Positions 19,452 through 29,130 are shown, counted from the stretch's first letter. The stretch is DNA of 64,000 nt from Lachnoclostridium phytofermentans ISDg (GCF_000018685.1 NC_010001.1:1442001-1506000), one strand, 5' to 3'. Translations and numbers: made by a program. Notes: generated by a model from the letters alone, not told the origin.

Positions 19452-19480
19452 GCCACACTAGTGTAGTGTGGCATTCCTTG
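19452..19480 (+). terminator. Hairpin after PHP copy 1
   Basis: GCCACACTA (19452-19460) / TAGTGTGGC (19464-19472), perfect 9-bp stem with a 3-nt loop. The T-run is weak (ATTCCTTGTT). The equivalent after copy 2 is ACCACACTA/TAGTGTGGT, so the closing pair covaries. Confidence 0.65.
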
Positions 19481-19516
19481 TTAGGTATTTGCTTAGTATT
19501 AAGAGGGGGATACTAT

Positions 19517-20674
19517 ATGAAAAAGAATCTTAAGGTGAGAATTTTAACAGCAGTGCTAATGCTGTTAGTATTTATAGGTGCAGCTGTAATTTTAAACCGC
19601 CCGAATCCGGATGCAGTGCTATCTTCTGCTAGGAAACGAACGTTCGCGGTTGCAAAGGTTACAGATATATTAAGGGATAATGCATCACCGGACACTTGGA
19701 CAGAAGGAAGACGTATTGGGGAACAGCAATTGGAAGTAAAGGTTCTTACGGGTAAACATAAGGGAGCTGTTCTGGAAACGATTAACTACTTAAATGCATA
19801 TTATAATGTTGACGCAAAGCTTGGGACTAGGATTATTGTCCGACTGGACTATAATGATGCGGGAGATCTGTATGTAGTGTCTATTCCTAATTATGATCGA
19901 AGTAGCGTATTGATTATAGCTATAATTGTATTTGCTATACTCATGATGTTAGTAGGCGGAAAGCAGGGAGCAAGAGCATTACTTGGATTGCTGTTTACTT
20001 TGCTGAGTCTTTGGTTTATTTTGATTCCTCTAGTTCTAAAAGGAGTTTCTCCGATTTTAGCTACTATATTGATTGCTGCATTTACCAGTGCGGGTGCATT
20101 ACTAATGCTGACTGGATATACAAAGAAGACATTTTGTGCACTCTTAGGATGTGTTGGAGGTGTTATAGCAGCTGGAATTTTTGCGTGGATTATAACGACT
20201 TTGACACCGATGAACGGATTTAATATGTCAGAGGCAGAGGAACTGGTAATACGGGCTTCGGACTCGCCATTGAAAATCAGTGGTTTGCTGATTAGTGGTA
20301 TTCTTCTTTCAGCACTTGGGGCATTGATGGATACCTCCATGTCCATTGTATCTGCTCTTCATGAGGTCTATGAGCAAAATCCTTCCATATCCAAAAAGCA
20401 GATATTTCGCTCTGGAATGAATATCGGACGGGATACCATGGGAACGATGGCAAATACATTGATACTTGCATTTGTTGGATCGGCGTTCAACCTATTGATT
20501 TTATTTCAGGTATATGATTATCCGATGATTCAAATACTAAATAGTGATATGATGGTAACTGAAATAATTCAGGGAATCGCAGGATCGGTAGGTATTATTG
20601 CAACCACACCATTAGTTTCTATTCTATGTGCTGCAATATTTCGATTAAAGGGAGATAAAATATTATCGCGTTAA
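19517..20674 (+). CDS. YibE/F-family multi-spanning membrane protein
   Basis: A 385-residue integral membrane protein of the YibE/F-like family (function unknown). An N-terminal anchor (residues about 8-28) is followed by an extracytoplasmic region of about 100 residues. Some seven hydrophobic helices follow, from VLIIAIIVFAILMMLVGG onward. The conserved family segments GALLMLTGYTKKT and SALGALMDTSMSIVSALHEV are visible. GAGGGGG (19503-19509) lies 7 nt before ATG 19517, so the upstream 17-codon in-frame extension is not used. It follows PHP copy 1 with a hairpin between and belongs to the duplicated unit. The matching gene after PHP copy 2 has been deleted to a stub at 28215-28275. Confidence 0.85.
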   Translation: MKKNLKVRILTAVLMLLVFIGAAVILNRPNPDAVLSSARKRTFAVAKVTDILRDNASPDTWTEGRRIGEQQLEVKVLTGKHKGAVLETINYLNAYYNVDAKLGTRIIVRLDYNDAGDLYVVSIPNYDRSSVLIIAIIVFAILMMLVGGKQGARALLGLLFTLLSLWFILIPLVLKGVSPILATILIAAFTSAGALLMLTGYTKKTFCALLGCVGGVIAAGIFAWIITTLTPMNGFNMSEAEELVIRASDSPLKISGLLISGILLSALGALMDTSMSIVSALHEVYEQNPSISKKQIFRSGMNIGRDTMGTMANTLILAFVGSAFNLLILFQVYDYPMIQILNSDMMVTEIIQGIAGSVGIIATTPLVSILCAAIFRLKGDKILSR

Positions 20675-20736
20675 ATTTTACTTATACCCCTTTTAAATTT
20701 AGTAATTTATTGATACAATTATTAAACAATATTTAC

Positions 20737-20790
20737 ACCTCCTAGTGATTTGTTTGTCATTGACTGACACTGGGAGGTTTATCTTTTATT
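20737..20790 (+). terminator. Intrinsic terminator after the YibE/F gene
   Basis: ACCTCCTAGTG (20737-20747) pairs with CACTGGGAGGT (20768-20778, one G-T wobble), followed by TTATCTTTTATT. Confidence 0.75.
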
Positions 20791-20805
20791 ATAAAAGAAA
20801 ATGCT

Positions 20806-20832
20806 AGAGTATATGAGTTTTTCATACACTCT
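20806..20832 (+). other. Hairpin in the PHP-unit leader, copy 2
   Basis: AGAGTATATGA (20806-20816) / TCATACACTCT (20822-20832); counterpart of the hairpin at 13197-13225 with a compensatory base-pair change. Confidence 0.55.
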
Positions 20833-20956
20833 GACATTTGTTAAAAATGCACTAAAAATTATTCGAAAAATAGAATAATATATCGAATATGTAGAGCAAT
20901 GATAAGATATAAACATTTTTGTATATATATAAATGTTATATTTAGGACGAATAGCA

Positions 20957-20985
20957 TTGCATTAATTGTGCATATGTGCTATAAT
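20957..20985 (+). promoter_or_regulatory. Extended -10 promoter, PHP copy 2 leader
   Basis: TTGCAT (20957-20962), 17-nt spacer, TGC-TATAAT (20980-20985). It lies about 400 nt upstream of the start codon, with a terminator in between. Confidence 0.75.
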
Positions 20986-21144
20986 TGGAACTGTTCAACA
21001 TTTGGAATAAATTGTAAATAACTAAATAAATTTTTTGATGATTTTTTATTACAAACGATCTACTCATGTGATCTATGATGCAAGATGTAGACAATTATAA
21101 TACAGCAGATAAGTTGATTATAAGTAATAAAAATGTCATCATTC

Positions 21145-21184
21145 AAAAAGGATGTGACGTTAGAAATCACGTCCTTTTTTCTTG
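21145..21184 (+). terminator. Intrinsic terminator inside the PHP copy 2 leader
   Basis: AAAAAGGATGTGA (21145-21157) / TCACGTCCTTTTT (21167-21179), 13 bp with one wobble, followed by more T's. It lies about 160-190 nt after the conserved promoter and 200 nt before the PHP start codon, so it either attenuates the gene or ends a short leader RNA. Copy 1 lacks it. Confidence 0.8.
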
Positions 21185-21387
21185 TCAAGTAATCGTTTTA
21201 TACTATTGGATGATTTGGGTACACCCGGAAAAGATTTCTTTCAGAAGTATAGGAAATATTTAACAGATATAAATATTCCTCTGTTTTTAAGTGAAGTTGT
21301 ATAAGTGTTTCATATGATTTTACCACGAGCAGGGAGGAAATTTATATAAACGTAGTAAGAAACATAATATAATTAAGGAGGAAAGTA

Positions 21388-24300
21388 ATGAAAAAAAATG
21401 CAAAACGGTATTTGGCAGTGCTATTGAGTATCATAATGGTATTCTCAATAAGTCCTGTCAAAAGTTATGCAAATGAGGCTGCTAGCACTTTTGTGAGAAT
21501 AAATAGTGCAGCAGAACTTACTACAGATAAGTATGTAATGGTAGTAAATACTGGATATGCAGTGGGGGCCCTGGATAGTGGATGGCTTGGTTCTACTCAA
21601 GTTAGTTCTATGGATGACAAGGTAATTAATCCAGGCAGTTCCTTGGTATGGGACCTTTCTGTTTCAGGGACAAGTGTTACTTTAACTGATGCAAACGGAA
21701 AAAAGGTTAAGCCATCTGGTGGTAACGCTAATGGAATAGCTGAGGGAGGCTATGCATGGGCGTTTGAATTTAATAACGGAACGTTTAGATTTAAGGGAAC
21801 CGGAGCAGATACCGTGACTTTAGCTAGTAATAAAGGCTCTGATAACAAGTTTAGGGCTTATAAAAATGATACGGTAACAGGTTCACCAGCGGGTTATCCT
21901 TCTAATTTTACTCTGTACAAGTTAGATAGCGGTAATCCGTCAGGACCTGTAAAAGTAGCAACACCGCAAGCAAGCCCGGCATCTGGAGCAGTCGTTTCCG
22001 GAAGTGTTATTACACTTTCCTGCGGAACACCGAGTTCGAGCATTCAGTATCGAGTTACGACTGTTTCACCTTCTGCGATTTGGGTGGACTACGCAGATCC
22101 TATCATAATTAATGGTGATACAACAATTGAGGCAAAAGCAACAGCACCGGATTATGAAGAAAGTGATATCGCTGTATTTCATTATGTGATTTCTGAGGAT
22201 CCAGTAGACCCAGAAATATTTGATCCGATTCCTGTAATTCCGGAAGGTGCAATATCGGTATTAGAGGCAAGTAAACTAAGCAGCGGTCAAGTTACTATAG
22301 TGGGACAGCTTGTTTACCGGTACGGTGATTATGACAAGGTAACGACTGTGATTCTGGAAGATGTCATTGATGGGAAAATTTATGCACTGCAGATATATAA
22401 TACTCTATCCGAGTATAAGATTGGTGATGTTGTAAAACTAACAGGAACAATGGGAGCATATGGGGGAGTTCCTCAGTTAACCAACCCTACAAAAATAGAA
22501 ATACTCACACCGGCAGCAGATACTCGGTTGATTCCTGCACAGAAATTCACTTCATTTAATGATTTGATGGCTGTAAAGGATTCCTTGCTATCGGAATGGG
22601 TGTTAATTAAGGGTGTAACACTTGGTACCTATAGCAGCACCGCAAGCACAAAGGTTACGGACAGCTATGGAGGTAGCATGGATATATACCGTGCAGCGAC
22701 CTATCCAAGCGGCGTAACAGCCGGAGAAAAGGTTGATTTGTATGCATGTGTATCCAAATATACTACGACTGATCAGCTTCGTGTCGGTTCCAGCACTGAT
22801 TATGTTGTAGCAAATGATACGAAAGTTCCAACGATAACAATGCCTACTTTTGAGAATGCGGAGTTAGGAATAGATTATAAGATATCAATAACAATTACAG
22901 ATAATGTAGCAGTATCCGATGCAGATTTAACCTATACAGTGAATCAGGTATCTACTAAGGTGGCATTGGTACAGAGTACAACTGATAACACGAAATGGGA
23001 AGCAACCATTCCTGGAGGCACATTTACTAAAGATGTTTCCAGCTTTACCGTTTTTGTAACTGCCAGAGATAGGGCAGGAAATGAGGCTACCAGTGACGTA
23101 AAAACAATTTCTGTAGCAGACGCACCTCAGGTTACGAAAGTAACACCTGACCGTAATGAATATACAGGGGTTGAAAAGAGACCGCTTATTAGCATAACTG
23201 CAACTAATCTTGGAACGGCTCCAACCGCAAAGCTTACACTAAAGACAGGAGCGACGGTTATATTAGACGCTGCCACTATGAGTTATTCTGGCGGAACCTT
23301 TTCCTATAAGCCATCTAAGGATCTGGCTGATGCATCTTATACAGCATCCGCAGTGATTACCCGTGCAGATGGAAAAGCCATAACCTATGAGTGGCCATTT
23401 ACCGTAGGTACGCCAAATTATAAATTATACTTTGGACAATTACATAGTCATACAACTTATTCGGATGGTTCTGGCTCTTTAGATGAAGCACTTAATTATA
23501 TTAATAAAATTAGCAAGGGTGATAATATTGATTTTGTTGCATTTACAGATCACTCAAACTATTTTGATAAATCGGGTGCGGCTAACCCAGAAGCTTCACT
23601 TTTTAATAAGAGCTTAATGACGGCAGAAAGCCAAAAAATATGGAATGAATACAAGAGTAAAATTGCTAATTTTAATGCATCTCCAACAAACAGAGGAGTG
23701 ATTGCTCTCGGTGGTTTTGAAATGACTTGGTCTGGCGGACCGGGACATATGAACACCTGGAACACAGAAGGTATTGTCAGCCGTAATAACGCAACCTTAA
23801 ACAGCAAAACTAATGATGCCGGAATGAAAGCTTATTATGCTTTATTAAGCAAACCGGAAGGTGTTAATAGTGTTAGCCAGTTTAATCACCCAGGTAAAAC
23901 ATTTGGTACCTTTAGTGATTTTGCTTACTGGGATCCTGCTGTTGATTCCCGTATTACTTTACTTGAAGTTGGTAATGGAGAAGGTGCAGTCGGCAGCGGC
24001 GGATATTTCCCATCCTATAGTTATTACACCATGGCATTGGATAAAGGATGGCATGTAGCGCCTACAAATAATCAGGATAATCATAAGGGTAAATGGGGAA
24101 ATGCAAACGATGCCCGTGATGTTATAATTACCGGTGACTTTACGGAACAGGGTATTTATGATGCATTAAAGGCTCGTAAAGTATATGCTACGGAATGTAA
24201 GAATTTAGAGATTACCTATACTTTAAATGGTGAATTAATGGGAAGCATCATAAATGAGGTACCTAAGAGCCTCGATTTAAAGGTAATATTAAATGATGCG

Positions 24301-27300
24301 AAAGATGTAATTCAAACAGCAGAGGTAATTGCAAACAGCGGACGTATTATCCATACATGGGATGTAAATGCTCAGAGTAAGGAACTTAGCGTAACACTGA
24401 AACCGGACTATAGCTACTATTATATCAGAGTAAGAGAAAAGGATGGAGACATTGCAGTAACGGCACCAGTATGGGTTGGCAGTACAAAATTGCTTGGAAT
24501 TTCTAATGTAGAAAGTAGCACAAATACACCAGTTACCGGAGAAAAAATGACGGTTATAACAACCTTGTTTAACAATGAGTCTGCAGATGCAACGATTAAA
24601 TCTTTGACTTATAAGTTGGATGGAACTGTTATTGATCATAAAACGGATGTAGGTAAAATTGCAAAAGGAACGACTGTTACAAACAATTATGATTTCACAC
24701 CTGAAAAAGCCAAAATGCAAACCATAACCGTTGAGGCTGTTCTAGCAATTGGTGGTCTTGACTATGCCTTTACAAAGGATCTTAGTTTAGATATTAGAGA
24801 TGCGAATAAACTGGTATACATAGGAATTGACGGAAGTCACTTCAATGAATATGTAGCTGGAAATTACAAAGATAACATGGGTAACTTCAGCTTGCTTGCA
24901 GCACAAAGCAATGTAAGGTGCGTAATTCTGAATACTAGTGATGAATTAATAGCGGCAGCTAAAAATACAAATGGTAAATATAAGATGCTTATATTAACAG
25001 CACCAAGTCGCCGAAATGGTACTGCGTTAAGAGAACCATATGCTACATATTCAGATAAAGAAATAGAAGCCATTAAAGGTTTCTCAGAAGCAGGCGGAAG
25101 TTTAATACTCTGCGGATGGTCAGATTTATACGAAAATTACAAACAATTCCCGGCACAAGACCATATGGCAGCACAACAGAATAAGTTACTAAAAGCAATT
25201 GGAGCGTCTTTACGTGTCAGTGATGACGGTGCTTATGATGATGTATTAAATGCAGGCGGAAGTGAAGCAAATAAAGCAAGACTATACTTAACAACTTACA
25301 ATTGGAATAATCCATTTACAAAAGGTATTGTATACGATGCGGCGAATCCAAATGATAACAAGTACACACAGCTCTTCAGTCAGTATGGTGGCAGTACAAT
25401 TCATGTGGTAGATAAGAATGAAAAACCTATTTCTACATTACCAGCTAATGTCTCACCTATAGTATACGGACATAGTTCTACCTACTCAAAGGATTGTGAT
25501 AATGACGGTCTAGGCGGGAGTGCTATTCCAAAATATGAATATGCAAAAGGTGATAATCGTCTGATGGTGCTTGCCAGCGAGATTGTTACACATGCTAATG
25601 GAACTCAGTCACTGGTAATTGTAGACGGTGCAGCATTTATGAGTAACTTTGAAATTCAAGCTACAATTTCAGATACCAACGCTGAATTAAATTACTCAAA
25701 CTATACAATTTTACAGAACGTAATCAAGTATGTAAATCCGACTCAAATTGATAAGATAGTGGATATACAAAAAGAGTCTGAAGAAGGTGTTAAATTTACG
25801 GTAGAAGGTATCGTAACCTCCAATGCTTCCGGATATGATAAGGCTACAGCATTTTTTGACTGTATCTATCTACAGGATGAAACAGCTGGTGTTAATGCAT
25901 TCCCAGTGGCAGGAGACTTTAAAGTTGGTCAGAAGGTTCGTATTACGGGAACAACGTCTTCTTATCAGGGCGAAAGACAGTTAAATGTTAGCAGTATATC
26001 CTTGGTAGATAGTAGTATTACAAAAGTAGAACCTAAAGAAGTAACTGCAAAGGAGATTAATGACAGAACATACCTTGGAAGCTTTGTAAAGATTTCAGGA
26101 AAGGTTACAAAGATTGAACTTGCAAACGGAGCTGTACAAACGATTCTTGTTCAGGATGACGCAGGAGACATTGCTCGGATATTTATTGACGGTTATATTA
26201 CAACCGACAAGGAAATTGAGGATTTAGCAGTTGGAAGTTTGATTACTGCTGTTGGTCTGTCCTCTTATGATAATACCTTTGATGGTCTTGCAGCGCGTAT
26301 TCGTATTAGAGATCGTGGGGATATTGTATGTAAGCGTGATGAAATACCAACACCAACGCCAACACCAACGCCAACAGAAACACCAACACCAACGCCAACA
26401 GAAACGCCAACAGAAACACCAACACCAACAGCAACACCAACACCGACAGCAACACCAACGCCAACGATTGATAAGATAGTGGATATACATAAAGCAGAAG
26501 AAGGTGCTAATTTTACGGTAGAAGGTATCGTAACCTCCAATACTTCCGGATATGATAAGACTACAGCATTTTCTGACTGTATTTATCTACAGGACGAAAC
26601 AGCTGGTATTAATGTATTCCAAGTGACTGGAGACTTTAAAGTTGGTCAGAAGGTTCGTATTACAGGAACAACTTCTTCTTATCAGGGTGAAAGACGGTTA
26701 AATGTTAGTAGTATATCTTTGGTAGATAGTAATATTACTAAAGTAGAGCCTAAAGAAGTAACTGCAAAGCAGATTAATGATAGCACATACCTTGGAAGCC
26801 TTGTAAAGATTTCAGGAAAGGTAACTAAGATTGAACTTGAAAACGGAGCGGTACAAACGATTCTTGTTAAGGATAACGTAGGAAATATTGCTCGTATCTT
26901 TATTGACAGTTATATTACAACCGACAAGGAAATTAAGGATTTAGCGGTTGGAAGTTTGATTACTGCTGTTGGTCTGTCCTCTTATGATGATACCTTTGAT
27001 GGTCTTGCAGCGCGTATTCGTATTAGAGATCGTGGGGATATTGTATGTAAGCGTGATGATACACCAACACCAACGCTGAAACCAACACCAACACCAACAA
27101 TACCTACAACGCCAGAAACACCAACAACACCTACAACGCCAACAACGACGCCAACACTAACGCCAACACCGAAGCCTGAGGGTAAAACTGTAATAACAGC
27201 TGATAAAGCAGAAATTACCATTGAGGGTGGAAAAGTAATTGTAAAAATAAAAATTGATGAAGAAGTTCTGAAAGATACGGTAAAAGACGGTAATAAAAAC

Positions 27301-28152
27301 ATTACAATTTCATTAGGTAAAGAAGTATTAAAGGATATTTTAACGGATAGTCAGATTAAAATAGGTATTGTAATCGACTTGTCCATTCCTACTGTTAAAG
27401 ATGCAACTGTGAATAATATTGTATTAAGTAAAGATGCATTGTTATTAGCAAAGAAATCTGGACAGAAGCTTACTATCAATGTAGCAATTGGAAAGAGTTA
27501 CACAGTTGATATTCCTGTATCTGAACTGAAGAAAGTTGCATTTGTTTCAAAAGATCTGAATATAGCAGTTACTTTGAAGAAAGATACGAAAGCAGCTACA
27601 AAATCTGTAGGAGTCCTTTCTGTAGGAACGGAAGGTAAGTTATCAGCAGGTATGGTAATTACAGTACCTGTAAAAGGTGCACTTTCCTTATCAGCAGGTG
27701 ACAAGGTATATATTTACCATAAGAATGCTGAGACCGGTGTATTAGAAGAAATGCCAAACAATCCAATAACTGTAGCAGCGGATGGTACCTTAAAACTTTC
27801 TACCCTAAGCGGAGGAGATTTTGTTATTTGCACAGAGAAGGTAAAGGATGCAGTTACATTAGTAGACAGAGTGAAAGTATCCGTTGAATCTACCGTTGCA
27901 AATGGTAAAAAAATCAATGTAAAGGTAACTCTTCCACAGGAATTAGCACGAGTTACTTCATTTACAAAAGGTGATCCGGTTGGTCAGGAAGAAGTAAAGG
28001 TAACATATAAAGTAAGCGATAAGAATATTGCAACTGTATCCAGTAATGGAACCATTACTGCTAAGAAGAAAGGAACTGTTACGTTAACAGTTGAAGTCAC
28101 TTTAGAGAATGGACAGAAGAAGAACTTTAGCAAAACTATCAAAGTAAACTAG
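21388..28152 (+). CDS. Secreted giant PHP-domain (CehA/McbA-like) metallohydrolase, copy 2, intact
   Basis: A 2254-residue exported protein. The signal peptide is clear (MKKNAKRYLAVLLSIIMVFS, cleavage probably after VKSYA, near residue 28), with AAGGAGGAAAG before ATG 21388. Domain order: an N-terminal domain; a chitobiase-C-like segment; an OB-like domain; Ig-like segments; the PHP domain from about residue 681, with metal-binding HSHTTYSDG, TDHSNYF, FNHPGK and NNQDNHKG; a domain around 1130-1440; an OB-like domain (about 1453-1650); a Thr-Pro linker; a second, nearly identical OB-like domain (about 1693-1890); another Thr-Pro linker; and a C-terminal Big2-like domain. No LPXTG or S-layer-homology anchor is seen. 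PHP domains are metal-dependent phosphoesterases or hydrolases; the substrate here is unknown. Compared with copy 1 it has one extra OB domain. Confidence 0.85.
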   Translation: MKKNAKRYLAVLLSIIMVFSISPVKSYANEAASTFVRINSAAELTTDKYVMVVNTGYAVGALDSGWLGSTQVSSMDDKVINPGSSLVWDLSVSGTSVTLTDANGKKVKPSGGNANGIAEGGYAWAFEFNNGTFRFKGTGADTVTLASNKGSDNKFRAYKNDTVTGSPAGYPSNFTLYKLDSGNPSGPVKVATPQASPASGAVVSGSVITLSCGTPSSSIQYRVTTVSPSAIWVDYADPIIINGDTTIEAKATAPDYEESDIAVFHYVISEDPVDPEIFDPIPVIPEGAISVLEASKLSSGQVTIVGQLVYRYGDYDKVTTVILEDVIDGKIYALQIYNTLSEYKIGDVVKLTGTMGAYGGVPQLTNPTKIEILTPAADTRLIPAQKFTSFNDLMAVKDSLLSEWVLIKGVTLGTYSSTASTKVTDSYGGSMDIYRAATYPSGVTAGEKVDLYACVSKYTTTDQLRVGSSTDYVVANDTKVPTITMPTFENAELGIDYKISITITDNVAVSDADLTYTVNQVSTKVALVQSTTDNTKWEATIPGGTFTKDVSSFTVFVTARDRAGNEATSDVKTISVADAPQVTKVTPDRNEYTGVEKRPLISITATNLGTAPTAKLTLKTGATVILDAATMSYSGGTFSYKPSKDLADASYTASAVITRADGKAITYEWPFTVGTPNYKLYFGQLHSHTTYSDGSGSLDEALNYINKISKGDNIDFVAFTDHSNYFDKSGAANPEASLFNKSLMTAESQKIWNEYKSKIANFNASPTNRGVIALGGFEMTWSGGPGHMNTWNTEGIVSRNNATLNSKTNDAGMKAYYALLSKPEGVNSVSQFNHPGKTFGTFSDFAYWDPAVDSRITLLEVGNGEGAVGSGGYFPSYSYYTMALDKGWHVAPTNNQDNHKGKWGNANDARDVIITGDFTEQGIYDALKARKVYATECKNLEITYTLNGELMGSIINEVPKSLDLKVILNDAKDVIQTAEVIANSGRIIHTWDVNAQSKELSVTLKPDYSYYYIRVREKDGDIAVTAPVWVGSTKLLGISNVESSTNTPVTGEKMTVITTLFNNESADATIKSLTYKLDGTVIDHKTDVGKIAKGTTVTNNYDFTPEKAKMQTITVEAVLAIGGLDYAFTKDLSLDIRDANKLVYIGIDGSHFNEYVAGNYKDNMGNFSLLAAQSNVRCVILNTSDELIAAAKNTNGKYKMLILTAPSRRNGTALREPYATYSDKEIEAIKGFSEAGGSLILCGWSDLYENYKQFPAQDHMAAQQNKLLKAIGASLRVSDDGAYDDVLNAGGSEANKARLYLTTYNWNNPFTKGIVYDAANPNDNKYTQLFSQYGGSTIHVVDKNEKPISTLPANVSPIVYGHSSTYSKDCDNDGLGGSAIPKYEYAKGDNRLMVLASEIVTHANGTQSLVIVDGAAFMSNFEIQATISDTNAELNYSNYTILQNVIKYVNPTQIDKIVDIQKESEEGVKFTVEGIVTSNASGYDKATAFFDCIYLQDETAGVNAFPVAGDFKVGQKVRITGTTSSYQGERQLNVSSISLVDSSITKVEPKEVTAKEINDRTYLGSFVKISGKVTKIELANGAVQTILVQDDAGDIARIFIDGYITTDKEIEDLAVGSLITAVGLSSYDNTFDGLAARIRIRDRGDIVCKRDEIPTPTPTPTPTETPTPTPTETPTETPTPTATPTPTATPTPTIDKIVDIHKAEEGANFTVEGIVTSNTSGYDKTTAFSDCIYLQDETAGINVFQVTGDFKVGQKVRITGTTSSYQGERRLNVSSISLVDSNITKVEPKEVTAKQINDSTYLGSLVKISGKVTKIELENGAVQTILVKDNVGNIARIFIDSYITTDKEIKDLAVGSLITAVGLSSYDDTFDGLAARIRIRDRGDIVCKRDDTPTPTLKPTPTPTIPTTPETPTTPTTPTTTPTLTPTPKPEGKTVITADKAEITIEGGKVIVKIKIDEEVLKDTVKDGNKNITISLGKEVLKDILTDSQIKIGIVIDLSIPTVKDATVNNIVLSKDALLLAKKSGQKLTINVAIGKSYTVDIPVSELKKVAFVSKDLNIAVTLKKDTKAATKSVGVLSVGTEGKLSAGMVITVPVKGALSLSAGDKVYIYHKNAETGVLEEMPNNPITVAADGTLKLSTLSGGDFVICTEKVKDAVTLVDRVKVSVESTVANGKKINVKVTLPQELARVTSFTKGDPVGQEEVKVTYKVSDKNIATVSSNGTITAKKKGTVTLTVEVTLENGQKKNFSKTIKVN
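25747..27060 (+). repeat. Internal tandem duplication of OB-like domain plus Thr-Pro linkers in PHP copy 2
   Basis: Two in-frame copies of about 594 bp (from 25747 and from 26467, offset about 720 bp) are nearly identical in DNA and protein. They are separated by a Thr-Pro-rich linker (about 26343-26466); a second such linker is at 27060-27175. Copy 1 has a single OB copy and linker here (18368-18436). The linkers are low-complexity ACACCAACG-type repeats, a likely recombination site. Confidence 0.85.
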
Positions 28153-28191
28153 TGGATTGCAAACAGGTATAAGTCTTAATTAATGAAGGGC

Positions 28192-28221
28192 TACCACACT
28201 AATTTAGTGTGGTATTCCTTT
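28192..28221 (+). terminator. Hairpin after PHP copy 2
   Basis: TACCACACTA (28192-28201) / TAGTGTGGTA (28205-28214), followed by TTCCTTTG. Homologous to the hairpin after copy 1. Confidence 0.65.
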
Positions 28222-28275
28222 GTTAGGTTTAGGTATTTACCACACCATTAGTTTCTACACTATGTGCCGCAATAT
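28215..28275 (+). pseudogene. Remnant of a second YibE/F gene
   Basis: Bases 28215-28238 resemble the leader just after the copy 1 hairpin (ATTCCTTGTTAGGTATTT at 19473-19490). Bases 28239-28275 match 20603-20639 near the 3' end of the yibE/F-like gene with three mismatches in 37. About 1.1 kb between the two matching parts is missing. This is what remains of the second copy of the duplicated unit. It overlaps, antisense, the end of the GNAT gene. Confidence 0.8.
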
Positions 28276-28873
28276 AAAATAATTCCCCAAAATTCTCATC
28301 AAATGCCTTCGCTTGTTCACGATTTAAATCATCATTATAGATAGGTGATTCAATAAACTTTCCAGATACTCCTTTCAGATAACCTTTCTTCAACTCCATA
28401 GCCATAAAAGCTGGATAATTGTATCCATTACAATCGGTGATATTAAATTCTTTTGCTTCGACAAATCCAAAACGAGGATAGTATTCCGGTCTTCCAAAGA
28501 ATAAGATGGCCCCGTAACCTAGAGATTTCGCAATTTCAATAGAATGTTTCATTAATGCAGTACCTAGCCCTTGTTTCTGATATTGTGGGTGTACACTTAG
28601 TGGGCCAAAGTTAAGAACATTAACCTTAGTACCATTTGGTTTTTGTATGTATGCATTACTATATATGATATGTCCAACTATTTTACCCTGTATCTCTGCG
28701 ACAAAACTAAGATCATTAATACCATCTACCTCTCTTAAGGAATGAACCATATAATGTTCTAAGCAACAACCAATTTTAGAGCGTTCCACTCTTTCTGGAT
28801 AAGAAAAAGCCAATTTCGTTATTTCTTCCACAGTGCGGTGGTCTTGAGTTTTTTCTAATCTAATAGTAATCAT
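28229..28873 (-). CDS. GNAT-family N-acetyltransferase
   Basis: A 214-residue cytoplasmic acetyl-CoA-dependent acyltransferase of the COG3153 (YhbS-like) group. The acetyl-CoA-binding motif A is visible as LSVHPQYQKQGLGTALM (about residues 94-110). The following GYGAILFFGRPEYYPRFGF segment is typical of this group. The start at 28873 is chosen because GGAGG lies 5 nt upstream; the longer frame to 28915 has no ribosome site. The last 15 residues (from YIAAHSVE to the stop) are encoded by the antisense of the yibE/F remnant, so the native C-terminus was probably replaced. The substrate is unknown. Confidence 0.85.
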   Translation of the reverse strand: MITIRLEKTQDHRTVEEITKLAFSYPERVERSKIGCCLEHYMVHSLREVDGINDLSFVAEIQGKIVGHIIYSNAYIQKPNGTKVNVLNFGPLSVHPQYQKQGLGTALMKHSIEIAKSLGYGAILFFGRPEYYPRFGFVEAKEFNITDCNGYNYPAFMAMELKKGYLKGVSGKFIESPIYNDDLNREQAKAFDENFGELFYIAAHSVETNGVVNT

Positions 28874-29130
28874 TGAATCCTCCGTTGCATCATTTATTGA
28901 CCGCATGAATTCCAAGAAATCATGGGTGTTTTTAATCCTTTATATATTATAAATGATTCAACTAAAAATATCCAATTTTAAATTTATTCATAGATAAGTT
29001 TCGCAAGGCTAAAATATTAAGTACTAATGTTACACAAGATGCCAGTAAAATCAATGATTATGAACAAGCTATAATGACCCAACATTGACAGTCTGCGGGT
29101 GAAAAGCTTGATACAAACGATAGAAAAAAT

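Noticed and set aside
21075..21263. 62-codon frame in the PHP copy 2 leader
   Set aside because: It runs through the leader terminator, and no ribosome site precedes it.
26341..26466. Short tandem repeats that might suggest a CRISPR array
   Set aside because: They are in-frame Thr-Pro codons with no spacer structure, inside a coding region.
26224..26540. Antisense frames rich in Val-Gly or Cys-Trp over the Thr-Pro linker
   Set aside because: They are the low-complexity complement of the ACACCAACG-type linker repeats, not genes.
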